A stretch of DNA of 64,000 nt from Aspidapion aeneum (taxonomy: Eukaryota; Arthropoda; Insecta; Coleoptera; Brentidae). The notes below the pieces were generated by a model. It searched no databases and was not told where the DNA came from. It worked only from the letters and a program-made list of their open reading frames with translations. The stretch's first letter is position 1, and the number at the start of each line of letters is the position of its first letter. The stretch lies in the NCBI GenBank assembly GCA_963576565.1, contig OY755044.1, forward strand, positions 54,655,783-54,719,782, given 5' to 3'. Of this stretch, positions 21,590 through 32,469 are shown in pieces. Both the position numbers and the translations under genes were made by a program.

Positions 21590-23864
21590 CTAAAATTTAA
21601 AATAGTTTCTTAATACTCTGCCAAAATGGCTTTTAAGTGTGTCATAGCCAGTCTCGGAGTATAAACAGACCTTAAAAGACCAGCTCAAAACCACAAATTT
21701 ACATTACTGCATTTAAGGAAGTGAGAAAGCAGACAGCTTCGCAAAGAATGGGGCGCGCGGCAGCACCATATTGCGGACCAGAGCCCTTCTATAGAAAGCT
21801 ACTACATAAAAGGTGAGGTGCAGAGTCTTTCATAAAATATCAATAGAAAATGGATCAGTTGATGTCTTAACTGGAACGAATTAAAATTGCTTACCGGACA
21901 GTGGCTAGGGAAAATCACCTAACGGCAATAGGTATTAAAGCTAACGATGACAATTGAAGATTCTGCAGTAGCGCATCAGAGACAGCTGAACAGCTGCTCC
22001 GCGTATGCCATGCCTTACAAAAGGCACTTGTACCTCGAAGAACTCTTAAGAAAATAGCTCCATTCGGCAGAAGCTTTCAATTTGGCAGAAGCTTGCAATC
22101 TTGAAGACAGAAATGAGGTGCAGAGTCTTTCATAAAATATCTCTGCCACGACAGTCTTCATAAGGAATTTCCTTAGAACATGCTAAATTTTCATGAGCAA
22201 GGTCTTTAGCAAAAGGTGATGTTTTTGTAATGAATAGTACATGAAGGTGGGCGATCTTAAAGAAGTAGGAAAGCTGCGAGAGGAAGATCGTATCGTTTGC
22301 CAATTTTTGTACAGCTGGTAGTTCACCATATATTGACATCTAAATCTCTCTGTTAATATTAATACATATGTTTTAGAATTTCCCTTCGCGTCGTTTGTGG
22401 TAGTGCTTTTGCGTGCGGAAAAGTTTCACTGTGTGAACTTGTTAGGAAATTAAATATTCATGAACTCAATTTTTCAATGATCATCTTACAGAAAATGTTT
22501 AAAATTGATTGAATCTTTTAAATTAATTAAAGAGATCATTTTACATGCAGACAGACATTAGACAGAGTTTAATTGTATTAATAGCCCTTTGTTTTAGCCA
22601 CGCTACTCGAGTTATGAGTATAGCAACATAATTAAAGACCTATACAAACTAAATACTTGTTTAGAAAGGAAAGCTCAAGTGAAAAATTTAGTAATATACA
22701 AGGTGTTTCATTTAATTTAAGAAAGTTCAATTCAAAATTTGACATTTGAAATAACAATTAACATTTATAAAATAACCCATCTAAAAGCCCTAAAAAATTA
22801 GAAACCGTTGAAAAATTGTCATATATAAATAAGTATGTTTTGTTAATGATAATAATCAACAAGAAAAAGAGATCATGAACATTATAAGAAAAGTACTCTG
22901 GCTCATTTCAAGTAGTGAAAAATTGAATTGAAATTGTTTCACATAATAGATTATACTATAATGTTATGGAGAAATTTATTCTGGCTGTTATTTACAATCA
23001 CGCAAGCCTCGCCAAAAAAGCTCTAAGATCCAATCTAAAAAATAGTTAATTAATTTTTGCTTGTTAACGATCACAGATACAAAAAAACTGCAGGAGACCA
23101 AAAACTTTCTATATAAAACTAGGAATTTATTCTGTATCTTAGAATTTATTAATGACGCGTCAGGTTCAGGTGAAGATGAAAAAGAAGCATTACCGCTGAA
23201 AAAATATTTTCTTCTAGATTCTAATTATAATTTGGCATGTCTAATGACGTACACCCGTGCTTAATTTAGGGTTTAGGTTTGAGGTGAATATCTTAAAACT
23301 TGCGCAAGCTAATAACAAAAAATGAAAAAAAAATATATTTAAACACTGTGTAAATCGACAACGAAGCGTTTGCGGACCTATGTGCATGGGAACTTTTACT
23401 CCTAAAATAAGCCAAATAATCACTCCTGCTCATTTGTACGTGGGTCTAAGAAACATTAATATAATCGAATAAATTGATGGGCATGAGATAACTTTGGCAA
23501 GGCTTTGGGTATTTTAAATAACAGCCACCATTTTTGAGCTTTTGTTATAATACAACCTATCTTCTCATAAACTTTCAGAACTAAGAAAATAAGGACACCT
23601 ATTTCATATCGTTTTTCACTTATCAGAAATAGTTGCCATCCTTAGAGATTAGCCAGAATATTTTTTTAATTAACTTAAGTATACCCTTTACCAGTACAAC
23701 TAGCTTAAGTATACCCTTTACTAGTACAACTAGTTTTATTACTAAGAAAAAGTTCGTCGTATTCATATCTTATTTTGCCTTCTACGCCTAAACCCATCCG
23801 AACCCCCCCTCTATTCATATAACCAATTTTGCTTAAAATTGTTTAATGAACAATTCTATCGATG

Positions 23865-23903
23865 AATGAAAAAGAAAAATCTGTCTTCCTCTACTAACAA
23901 TAT

Positions 23904-23996
<93 letters not shown>

Positions 23997-24089
23997 CAAC
24001 TAATATATTGTTAGTAGAGGAAGACAGAGATTTTTCTTTTTCATTCCTTGGAACCTCTACAGAAAGTTATGGAGTACTTCTTCACATTG
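23865..24089. mobile_element. Hairpin insertion with 13-bp target duplication and (TA)n core
   Basis: AATTCTATCGATG flanks it at 23852-23864 and 24090-24102. Inside, arms of about 43 bp (GAATGAAAAAGAAAAATCTG..TAGTAACAATATA-like and its complement) surround a (TA)n tract. The 13-bp duplication is longer than usual for DNA transposons and is in the range of LINE-type integration, but there is no poly(A) tail, so the class is open. Confidence 0.7.
23908..23996. repeat. (TA)n microsatellite
   Basis: About 44 consecutive TA dinucleotides between complementary arms; it can extrude as a cruciform. Confidence 0.95.
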
Positions 24090-24499
24090 AATTCTATCGA
24101 TGTTTGCTGACTACTACTGTTAATATTATTTTAAGTGTTAAAAATTTAAATTTTTATAACTTATAAATCACAAAAAAATAACGAAAAAAAAACGATAACG
24201 AGTTTTTCTCAACAAATTTTCCAATAACTAAAATGTCGTCGGAACTTTAGTTTGAGAGATATGCAACAATAATGAAAAATGCAATATCAGGGACTTTTTT
24301 TTATATTTGGTTTTCAAAAATATCTCAAATATAAAAGTTTTTAATTTTGGGCGCGGTAAAACAATGCCTTTTAATTTGGAAGGAATTAACCCCACGTCTA
24401 TGTTATATTTGTAATTTACAAATATGTCGTACAGTCTATACTTAGGATTAGAGACTATGTATGTATGACTTATTTTAAAAATATGCATACAGTGTTAGT

Positions 24500-24655
24500 T
24501 CGGGGTCTAAGAGGGAAATTTAGGGGCTTGTCTGCATTTTCGCGTACCGTGACAAAATTTGGCACAGAGGTAGCAGACACCTAGAAATGCCATTCTAGAA
24601 GTGGTGCTCCGATGGAACTCAGTGCAGGGCCAAGATACAGGGGCGTACTTGAGGT
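24500..24655 (+). repeat. Inverted dispersed repeat, left copy
   Basis: Matches the complement of about 27099-27235: GCGTACCGTGAC..TTGGCAC, GTGGTGCTC and CAGTGCAG..AGATACAGGG are shared. It is a diverged pair of the same repeat family rather than clearly one element. Confidence 0.55.
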
Positions 24656-25153
24656 GGAACAGGAAAAATTAATAAATTAAATATAAAACTAGTTTCGCGT
24701 ACAAGTAGCTTATAAATTGATAAAAAAACTATCAAAATTAAAGGTTGGAAATAAGGTTTTTTTTTGAGGGGTAAGGGGGCAAAAGCTAGGAGGATAAGTT
24801 GTTAAAATCTTATTTCGTCTAAAGTGGTCGCGTGGAGTATCGATTTCTAGGTAATTTAGTATTCTAAAATAAAATAAATATTAATTGAGTCAATACGGCA
24901 AACTGTTCACATGATATGTCAAAACTGACACCTTATTCTGATTTTACGCCAGGAATTATTAAAAATACTTAAAAATATAAAAATTATTAAAAATAAATTA
25001 TTAAATAGTAGAAGCGGAATCAAGGTTCTAGAATTTTTAACATAATCTGCCAATTCTTGGGTACCAAAGCATACACTTTTAATAAAATTACATAATTGCA
25101 TCATGTTTGAGAATGGTTGTCAGAAGTGATAATTAAAGAAATTAGAGAAAAAA

Positions 25154-25172
25154 TGATAATGCACATTATGTA
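25154..25172. repeat. 19-bp direct repeat left of solo DIRS-ITR fragment
   Basis: TGATAATGCACATTATGTA, identical to 25298-25316. Read as a target duplication. Confidence 0.85.
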
Positions 25173-25297
25173 TGACCCTGTATGAGATTACCCTACCGTA
25201 TTTTATACACACCAGGTCTCAATATCTCCCTATTTACCCCCACTCCACGTCTCAGGTGGCGCGAGCTTCGTGTCGAGACGCGCTGATTCACGAACGC
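25173..25297 (+). mobile_element. Solo 125-bp copy of the DIRS terminal-repeat core
   Basis: It is identical to 28433-28557 in the left ITR of the nearby DIRS element except for one base (a T where the ITR has C, in the ATTTNATACACACC segment). It lacks the outermost 26 bp and inner 18 bp of that ITR. Exact 19-bp direct repeats flank it. DIRS elements themselves do not make target duplications (family knowledge), so another route, such as LINE-assisted insertion of a short RNA, or a distinct SINE-like unit inside the ITR, has to be considered. Confidence 0.8.
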
Positions 25298-25734
25298 TGA
25301 TAATGCACATTATGTAAAAAATATTTTTTCTAAAATTAAAATTACTGTATTTATCATTAATAACTTTTTACTTAAAAAGAAAAAGTCATAAGACAGCTTT
25401 TATTTATATATATAAAAAAAATCGATTGCTGGTACTGTAATACTGTGTATCTTTTAAAAATATTTTTTTTACTACAAATCACCTACGCGTCGTTTAATTT
25501 TGTTCTTGTTTCACTAATTTAGTACGGAAAAAATATTGAAATTTTGCCTAATTACTTAACCGACCTTGTAGTTTTGATAATAACAGTTTACAATATTACC
25601 GATTTTAATTTGAATACCCTGTATGTTTTAAAGTCTCTAACTAATAGCTACATAGGTGATTAACAGTTTAACTTTGTACTGTATATTTTCTAATTTTATA
25701 AGTCCTGGGAATAATGTTTTACGTATTTAAAAAA

Positions 25735-25978
25735 AATTGAAGAGTATAACTTCTAAAGGGTCTATATTCAAAAATCTAGATTTTGCTTGAAAACGGTGTG
25801 TGCCAACCCCAATGCATCTGAAAAGGGTCTATATGCATTGGAAACAGCAGAGGCTTTTGCGATGCGTCGAAAGATGGCTCCACGTGTAAGTGCCACATTA
25901 TGTTTAAAGTGTTTTTGTTGATTTTCTCAACTTTAGGATTTTGGCACTTAGACCCTTTAGAAGTTATACTCTTCAATT
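25735..25978. mobile_element. 244-bp TIR MITE
   Basis: AATTGAAGAGTATAACTTCT at 25735 pairs with its exact complement ending at 25978. The match extends about 30 bp through AAAGGGTCTA. A GGGTCTATATGCATTGG-like motif recurs inside. It has no coding content. Confidence 0.75.
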
Positions 25979-27098
25979 ATATATTGACAAAAGTAACACC
26001 CTGTATTTTCTTATAATTACAAAGCTAAATTAAACAATGTACACCAAGTAAGAAAAACATTCTTCTAGTTTCAAAAAGTAGTAAAATTAACAGGGTAGCT
26101 TAAACTGCATAACCGGTATGAACCAAAGTTTAAGACTACTACTTTTTACATGATTTTTTTAATATCACCTTGTACCTTTCAGCATATTACAAAATAACAC
26201 AAATATCAATCTTTGTGTCATAGTCTGTAATATGCTGACAAATTGTGCCAAGTTAAGTTAAAATAAATAATGTAAAAAACAGTAAAAATGACGGCAAAGT
26301 TGTTGTCGCCCAGTATATACGTTCACAAAATGGTAATTATGTAGCGCTTGTTACAAAAATAGAGTTCGATAAATGGTTGATAAAGGAGGATATAGTGATT
26401 GCAATGAGATGTTTATTTGACATATCTAGAGTTATTTGAATTTTCAGCACTAAAATAAAAAATTACGAAAAAACACTTACCATCATGTACAAATTTTTTT
26501 TATTTAAGAAAATGAAAGCTGTACTAGTATTGTTGTAACCTGCTGACTTTGAGTTTTCCATAGTGATTTGTAACGTCGTCATAAAAATAACTAGTTAAAT
26601 TAAAAATGTTACCTTATTTTTCAAAACACCCTGTTTTTTAACAGTTCAGCCTAATTTTTATTTTCTTTTCGTAAAATATAAATTAAACCTAAATATATAT
26701 TATTTGGTATACATTTTTTTTTAAATATCGTTATTTCTAAGAAATCCATAAACCTTTCCATCTGTTTAGATTTTTTTTATTTAGAATTATTAAATAAAAC
26801 CCCCTGTCACACCAGTCCAGCAATACTTGTTTTAAAGAGAAATAATACAACAGTAAATTTTAGCAAGTTATCTTGCATAACTAACCGCCTGGAATTTTTT
26901 TCTCTACTCAACACCCGCATCATAAATTTTTCAAAAAAAAGAATTACTTTTTATTTCTTGAAAGAAAATAAAGCAATATAATTTTTTTGTCGCTTGATAT
27001 AAAAGCCTATATATTCTTCAAATCGGTGCCCAGTTTCATTCCTCTAGCTTTACATTTGAATTTTATACAGAATTTTAAGATGCAATTCAAAATAAAAC

Positions 27099-27235
27099 AC
27101 CCTGTATCTTTGCTCTGCACTGGGTTCGGAATGAGCACCACTTCGTAAAATAATACCATAGTGTTGTATTATAATCGTGCCAAGTTCCATGACGGTACGC
27201 AAAAATGCAGACAAAAGTGGCTTAGGCTCCGTATG
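27099..27235 (-). repeat. Inverted dispersed repeat, right copy
   Basis: Partner of 24500-24655. Its outer edge reads ACACCCTGTAT, a terminus seen at many places in these introns (for example about 25994, 26632 and 38787). Confidence 0.5.
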
Positions 27236-27482
27236 TCCCTAGTTAGGATAAGCTATACTCCGTGTCCGAATGCAATTCTTTCATCGAAAAGTCGCGAGTG
27301 CGAGATGAGTTATACAATAAAAAGGTACATGAAAAGGATAGCCAGTCCCCTACGTTTTGACTAGCCAAGTTTTTATTGGGTGCACGTCATTTGTTTTCTC
27401 TGCCTTCATATACTTTGTATCATGCCCTCGTGATTTTTCAAATAGAAAATTGAATTGAAACATCCTGTAAATCGTTGCGTAC

Positions 27483-27592
27483 CTAAAAAATGCCAGGCCA
27501 AAAACCTCAGAGAAACCATTCTGTGATGCTTTAAATGGAAGAGATGGACTGTATCTACAATTTGCTCTGCAGGAATCACCAAATTTATTACT
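27483..27592 (-). CDS. PAN2: PAN2 exon (exonuclease domain, middle)
   Basis: It encodes [20 protein letters not shown] followed by [16 protein letters not shown], a highly characteristic PAN2 segment between exonuclease motifs II and III. The acceptor is TTTTTTAG|A, whose first base completes the Arg codon begun at 38114. The donor is TTTTTTAG|GTACGC, whose last G begins the Gly codon finished in 21423-21589. At 110 bp (1+36 codons+1) the reading frame is exact across both junctions. No stops or substitutions in conserved positions are visible. Confidence 0.94.
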
Positions 27593-28406
27593 CTAAAAAA
27601 CAAAAAAATTGAAAATAATGAACCTCATAAGTCATTTGACAATCACATTAAAGAGTTCTGTGCATTAGCGAATTAATTGTGATGATTTTTTTGGTTAGAT
27701 CTGGGGTAACACCAATGCCTTCGTTGGAAATAATGTTCTAACATAACCGCACCAGTAATGTGCACGTACAGGGTGTATAAACTTTCTCTGTGTTTGGCTT
27801 TCACGTCAAAGTTTGTCAATCGCAATTTTAGAGACATAAAATTTAAAAAAAAATAGTATCTTATGAACCTCGACACTCATAACAATTAGAGTAACGGCTA
27901 CAGTCGAAAATTTGGAAAAATTTGATAACATTGACAAATATGTCAAGGTCCATCAAAACGTCAGTCGCAGATACTCTCTGGTTGCATAAACAAAAAAGAA
28001 AAGTGCTGTTTGGGTTGGCTTAAAAGGTACGTTTTCTTATAAAATTTGCTAAGGTATTGTACATTTCGGTGATAATAATAATAGTGACTTTTATCTAACT
28101 ATTTTCCATTTTTTCAAGGTATTTTCTTCTTAATTATAACAGAAAAATTAAAGTTATGTTAAAAAATTCCCTCTAATTATGGAAGCCAACGACTGTAGTC
28201 GAAAAATGAGAGAATTATTGGCAATCACTGTATACTTCTATTCTCAAAACAGTGATTAGCCACATGTATTTTTTGTTTAAATTTAAAAAATAGTCCATTT
28301 CTCAAAGTGGAGTTTGCAAATTACAAAGAAAAACGTAACGTCTCCTCCACTAAAGTCTTTACTGTTTCGGGTTTTATTTAGGACATGTTTCGAGTCTAAA
28401 AAGACC

Positions 28407-28575
28407 TATTTCAGGGTCTGTGCCCTCGGCTTGACCCTGTATGAGATTACCCTACCGTATTTCATACACACCAGGTCTCAATATCTCCCTATTTACCCCC
28501 ACTCCACGTCTCAGGTGGCGCGAGCTTCGTGTCGAGACGCGCTGATTCACGAACGCTCGCCGCCGCTTTCCAGTA
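28407..28575 (+). repeat. DIRS left inverted terminal repeat
   Basis: TATTTCAGGGTCTG through GCCGCCGCTTTCCAGTA. It matches the complement of 33876-34077 but lacks the outermost 33 or so bp of the right repeat, the normal DIRS asymmetry. Confidence 0.9.
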
Positions 28576-28857
28576 CCCTTCTATATTTCGAAGCGATTGC
28601 ATCGGGTTTTTTTGCAGGAATAATTGCGTGCTGGTTGTTATGTTATTTAGAAAAATGTAATTTTTTTTCTAAAATGTTGTTAATTTAATAGTCCTGTAAG
28701 TCTTAGACAGACTAATTAGCAATGTAAATTCGTTGCTTGTAGCTTGATTTAGTGCTTGGTGACTTAACAAAACCACAATATGCAGCCGCAAGGTTCATAT
28801 CATAACCCAACATGCAGCCGCAAGGCTCATTTGGAGGAACCGATCGGCTTATTTCGG
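28576..28857. other. DIRS 5' leader
   Basis: Non-coding. Two or three degenerate units of the 22-nt palindromic repeat (ATGCAGCCGCAAGG) appear at about 28780-28835. Confidence 0.5.
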
Positions 28858-29010
28858 CGAGCCGCACGGCTCATTTTGCCGAGCCGCAAGGCTCATTTTG
28901 TCGAGCCGCACTGCTCATTTTGCCGAGCCGCGCGGCTCATTTTGCCGAGCCGCACGGCTCATTTTGGCGAGCCGCACGGCACATTTTGCCGAGCGCACGG
29001 CTCATTCTAG
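28858..29010 (+). repeat. 22-nt palindromic tandem repeats in the DIRS leader
   Basis: Seven units, each built on GAGCCGCACGGCTC (six-base arms around CA, AA, CT or CG) plus ATTTTGCC. The loop bases vary while the arms are mostly kept, except one GGCAC and a shortened last unit. It lies about 130 bp before the gag start. Confidence 0.9.
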
Positions 29011-29139
29011 ACGGTTTGCACGGCTGATTTTGATCACCTGCAGGACATATTGAGGCAAGCCTCGAATAAAAAATTAAGACCTGGACTAAAAAATCACTAA
29101 CCTGTGATTCTCTAATTTTAGGTTAGGATCAGATACACA

Positions 29140-30658
29140 ATGGCTCTTGAAGAGCAAACCTTAACCAGCACAAAAACTCTACTGGAATTATCTAAAATCG
29201 CAGCAGATGATCCTGAAGACCAAACCATTCTTGATCATTTGGTAAAACTGGCAGAAGCTTCTCTTCCCGATGGGTGGCGCAGCTGGAAAGTCACAAACTG
29301 GGATCTGGAGGACCTAAATCATGCTTCTTCCAGTCTTTTAAACAAGTTAAGGTATGGTCTTCCTACCATAGGAATCGCACGCGCTTTTAATCAAAACGCT
29401 ACTGGGTTACCTGAAAAAGTTTTCAGGGAATACAAAGTCCGGATGTTGAAGTTTCCTTTTTGTATAGGTCTAATAATATCCCCTCAGTCACTTTCATGTA
29501 GAATTAGAGGTTCTAAGATTCAACACGAGTTGGTGGTGGCAGCCTTAGAGTCTGTCAAACCCTTATTAGTCTCCCGGGGAACGGCGGCCTTACAGTTGTC
29601 ACAAAAGGATAGTGACAAAGAAATTTCGGATGAAGAAACCCCTTCCTTGCTTAAAAAAGGATCTAGGATGGATAGACTTGAACGTCGACAAGATGAAATG
29701 CAAGTTATGATGACGGAGTTTATCAATTCGTTTCAAGGTAAAAATAAGCACGAGATGCACGTTGGTTCTGATGAAAATGAAGAAATGGACTATGACAAAG
29801 AAAATTGGTCAAAAACGAGTTCCAGGGACGATTCAGAATCATGGGTACCACCATCCTTGGAAATCACAAGCGGGAAAGAACCAAAAGATTTTGATTTTGA
29901 TCGAAAAACCATAGAACAAGAACCTTTAATTCCCGCTCCTAGTAAAAGAATGGAAAAATTCGGAACAGAGTGTCAAAAGCTTGGCACAAACTCATATAAC
30001 AAAATCAAGATACCTTGAGATTCAAAAGAAGTTTAAAGCTTTTCCTGTATTCAGTGACCTTAAGGTTAACCCACAACTAAATATTAAAGGTCATCCCATG
30101 GAGGATCTCACTAGGCTAGATTGTTTTACAGCTTGCCTTTCACATGGCCTCCTTCTACAACGGGAAGCTTTTTCAGAAGGCTTAAGGAAGCTTGTTGAAC
30201 TAAACCCTGAGTGTAGAGAAAATGCACAATCACTGCTTTGGAGTGAAAATGCAAACTTTAAATCGTTATCCGATGACTTACTCCAACTCACATGTGGTCG
30301 TCGAGCCGACATAATAGAACAAAGGCGCAAAATGGTAAAGCCAAATATTGGTTATGTTACTTCCCTCCTAAAAAATATTCCTCCCTCTACCACTCACCTT
30401 TTTGAGGAAAAGGAATTCTGTGAACTCTAAATACAACATGCTGATTCCTTTCGCACACCATTCAAGAGAACGGTTAAATCAAACTACAAGCATCCCCAAT
30501 TTAAATCTGACCGCTCAAATACCAGTTTTTCGCAATCTTCAACTCTCAAACCAAATGCAAGTGGATCTTCAAGCTTTCATAAAAACAGAAAATCCACAAC
30601 TGCAAAGGGCAGTTACTCTACCAGTTACCCAAAGAAAAAATCAACATCTTCTCAATGA
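29140..30658 (+). pseudogene. gag: DIRS gag-like ORF1, frameshifted and with an internal stop
   Basis: An ATG at 29140 opens a 292-codon frame beginning MALEEQTLTSTKT. The middle is acidic (DEETPSLLKKGSRMDRLERRQDEM, a short coiled-coil-like stretch). The frame ends at 30016-30018, but related sequence continues in the +1 frame from about 29981 (RYLEIQKKFKAFPVF.., then DDLLQLTCGRRADIIEQRR, typical of DIRS gag). A TAA at 30428-30430 interrupts that frame, after which a Ser/Lys/Asn-rich tail stays open to a TGA at 30656-30658. This last stop overlaps the pol ATG at 30655 as ATGA. So one frameshift near 29980-30015 and one nonsense codon are present. Confidence 0.75.
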
Positions 30659-32469
30659 CAATGACTTCGAGGGGGGATCTGAGAAAATTTGGAAAAAGAT
30701 GGGAGAACATGGGCGCACCAAAGGGAATTATCAAAATAATTCAGGGTTACTCAATCCCATTTGTAGTAAAACCCCCGTTAGTTCCATTTTTGAATCAAAG
30801 ACCAGAGCGCTTTCAAACTCTTGGAATGGACAGAGAAATCCAACAGATGTTGTCTCAGTTAATTCTGGAACCCTCGAATGTGGATACAGGATTTCTGTCA
30901 AAAATGTTCCCCAGACTAAAGCCAGATGGAACTCGGAGGCCGATATTCAATCTGAAAGGGTTGAATACATACCTAAGTCCCAAGAAATTTCATCTAATGC
31001 ACCATTACAAAGTTTCAAATTTTCTCCAAAGCCAAGACTTTTTCATCAAATTGGACATAAAGCTGATCTACGGAAATCAAATACTTCAGATGACGTGCTT
31101 GCCTTTTGGCTTGTCAAGCGCCCCCTTAGCTTTCGCCAAAGTCTCGAACTGGGTAGCCAGTCTATTAAGGGATCGCGGCATGAGAGTCATTGTCTACCTG
31201 GACGATTTCCTATTAGCAAATCAAGACATAAATACCTTAAACGCTCAATTCTCTCAAGCTCTGACACTTCTAGAGTTCCTGGGGTGGAACATAAATGCCG
31301 AAAAATCTCTGTCGACTCCGAAAAAGCATGTAGTATATTTGGGAATTGCCTGGAATACCAAAACAGACACAATGTACCTACCAAAAGACAAAGTGTCATC
31401 AATCGCAAAGGACCTCAGATTAATTCTAAAGAAAAAAAGATGGAACTGGAAAATTTCGAGGACACTTCTGGGAAAACTAAACTTTGCGTCTTTCGTCGTT
31501 CCCCTGGGGCGACTTCGCTCACGACTGATTCAAAGAGCGAGTCTAGTTCTTCCAGAATCTTTGCCCAAGAGAAACTATCCAGTTCCAGCTCAAGTGCTAT
31601 AAGAAGTTCGGTGGTGGCTAAGACACCCGACTTCAAAAGGGCCTATGTTTCCTATGAATCCCCAGATATTCATCACGACGGATGCATCCGATACAGGGTG
31701 GGGAGCCCACATAGGAAATACGGCAATAAGCGAAGTATGGAACTCAAACCAAAGGAAATGGCACATAAACCAAAAAGAATTTTATGCAGTATTGGAGACA
31801 GTTCGAAGACACGTACGCCAGCTAAAAGGACAGAAAATCCTAATACAATCCGACAATCGGACTGTACTGGCATATATAAAAAATCAGGGCGGGACGAAAT
31901 CAAAAATTCTACTAAATATGACCAAAGAGCTGCTTACCCTAACAAACAACCTAAAAATATCAATATTGGCTCAATATATACCGGGGAGATACAACGATCT
32001 GGCCGACAGTCTCTCCAGGAACAAACAACTGGCGGATTGGCACCTGTCACCAGAAATCACTCAGATTTTTCGGAAGTGGGGAACCCCGATCATAGATCTA
32101 TTTGCGACAAACGTCTCAAAGGTAGTATGACTCTATGTATCGAGTGATGTCAACGATCTGAGTGCACACTACATAGATGCCTTCAGCAGGAGATGGGAGT
32201 ACAGTTTGGCGTGGGTATTCCCACCTCCCTGTCTGATCCCGCGTGTTCTGATACACCTAAACTCTGCCGAAGGAATATATTTATTAGTGGTTCCGAAGTG
32301 GGACGAAGTTTTCTGGAAAGCGGATCTGGAGAGTCGGGCAATGGGTCACCCAATTCGAATCACCCGCCCCGACAGCCACTTGATAGACGCCACGACGGGA
32401 AATCCTCTTTGCCAAACCGACAAACTTGGTTTGGAGGTTTGGAAAATACGGGGTGGGCAGAGTGCTTAG
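30655..32469 (+). pseudogene. pol: DIRS reverse transcriptase-RNase H (pol), with deletion and two stops
   Basis: Starts at the ATG overlapping the gag stop. The RT part has PRLKPDGTRRPIFNLKGLN, the start of motif A (FIKLDIK), CLPFGLSSAPLAFAK and the catalytic VYLDDFLLA. Roughly 25 residues between motif A and CLPFGL are missing near nt 31060, which would disable RT even without stops. A TAA at 31600-31602 separates RT from the RNase H part in the same frame (ITTDASDTGWGAHIGN, then a DNRTVLAYIKNQGG segment and SLSRN). A TGA at 32128-32130 follows LFATNVSKVV, and the frame then stays open to 32469 with an AFSRRWEYSLAWVFPPP-like segment. The longer frame at 30402-32147 is out of register and is not the gene. 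Confidence 0.85.

Larger units (their letters stand above)
22857..24113. mobile_element. Broken inverted relative of the 19571-20609 MITE
   Basis: Segments match the reverse complement of 19611-20470 in order, for example GTACTTTTCTTATAATGTTC at about 20420 against 22885, the CCCATGCACATAGG block, and ATTCTGGCTAATCT with its flanks. Extra sequence of about 300 bp near 23025-23340 and the hairpin insertion at 23865-24089 interrupt it. One end lacks about 40 bp of the terminal repeat and the other is truncated. Confidence 0.6.
21590..27482 (-). other. PAN2 intron, 5.9 kb, repeat-filled
   Basis: Bounded by the donor AG|GTACGC at 27482 and the acceptor at 21590. It holds a degraded MITE, a hairpin insertion, a solo DIRS-ITR fragment, a TIR MITE and one inverted repeat pair, listed separately. 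Small frames at 22130-22339 and 23061-23264 are not recognised. Confidence 0.85.

Noticed and set aside
19611..24111. One 4.5-kb foldback element with 0.9-kb TIRs
   Set aside because: A PAN2 exon lies between the arms and the left arm has its own TIR pair with TA duplications, so it is better explained as two opposed copies of a roughly 1-kb MITE.
28780..29027. Frames over the 22-nt repeats (RAARLILPSRKAHF-like)
   Set aside because: Repeat-derived; upstream of the gag ATG and without family similarity.
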